This document shows, one piece after another, positions 33,101 to 33,145 of a stretch of 33,145 bases of DNA (its first letter is position 1; the number at the start of each line of letters is the position of its first letter). Source of the DNA: Candidatus Magasanikiibacteriota bacterium (GTDB lineage Bacteria > Patescibacteriota > Patescibacteriia > Magasanikbacterales > UBA922). A model generated the notes under the pieces. It saw only the letters and a list, made by a program, of their open reading frames with translations. It was not told the DNA's origin and ran no database searches. Position numbers and translations under genes: made by a program. The stretch is taken from contig WJJZ01000007.1 of assembly GCA_014729395.1 (NCBI GenBank), positions 1 to 33,145 on the forward strand, read 5' to 3'.

Positions 33101-33145
33101 GTCCTGAGTTCATCAAAGGACTACGGCGAGTCAAGACCGCCTTCG
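33101..33145. repeat. Dispersed repeat starting at the right edge (truncated by the window)
   Basis: AGACCGCCTTCG...CAAGACCGCCTTCG; about 44-nt spacing, with CGCCTTCGTCCT/AGGACTACGGCG imperfect inverted repeat. Confidence 0.6.

Overview
The window looks like a low-GC, gene-dense bacterial chromosome segment, probably Candidate Phyla Radiation/Patescibacteria (inferred from gene content, no marker gene seen). It has no rRNA, CRISPR array, phage or classical transposon. Recognisable genes: efp next to an EpmA/GenX-like EF-P lysyl-ligase, MgtC-family protein, inositol-monophosphatase family, CPA2 K+/H+ antiporter with TrkA-N, lamin-tail/PKD surface protein, AI-2E family transporter, RsuA/RluB pseudouridine synthase, AlkD-like repair protein, NUDIX hydrolase, Na+/Ca2+ exchanger, exonuclease III, GIY-YIG protein, TrpR/YerC-like protein, O-antigen ligase-like protein, flippase, SpoIID protein, a large GNAT-tailed protein and a TrmB-like regulator. 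There are eight tRNA genes or tRNA-like genes. Most unusual is a recurring set of truncated tRNA copies joined to short palindromes. These are two tandem 53-bp fMet 5'-half copies in front of the real initiator tRNA, a broken tRNA-Pro copy with the same TCCCGAC..GTCGGGA palindrome at equivalent borders (TAG|AGC...GCT|), and a tRNA-Ser 5'-half inside perfect 64-bp direct repeats that bracket a small GIY-YIG ORF. Other signals: five orphan genes with AAGGAGGT Shine-Dalgarno sites while the other starts inspected lack one, an atypical tRNA with a malformed anticodon arm, three candidate small RNAs with promoter and/or terminator, and a family of hairpin elements just 5' of minus-strand genes.
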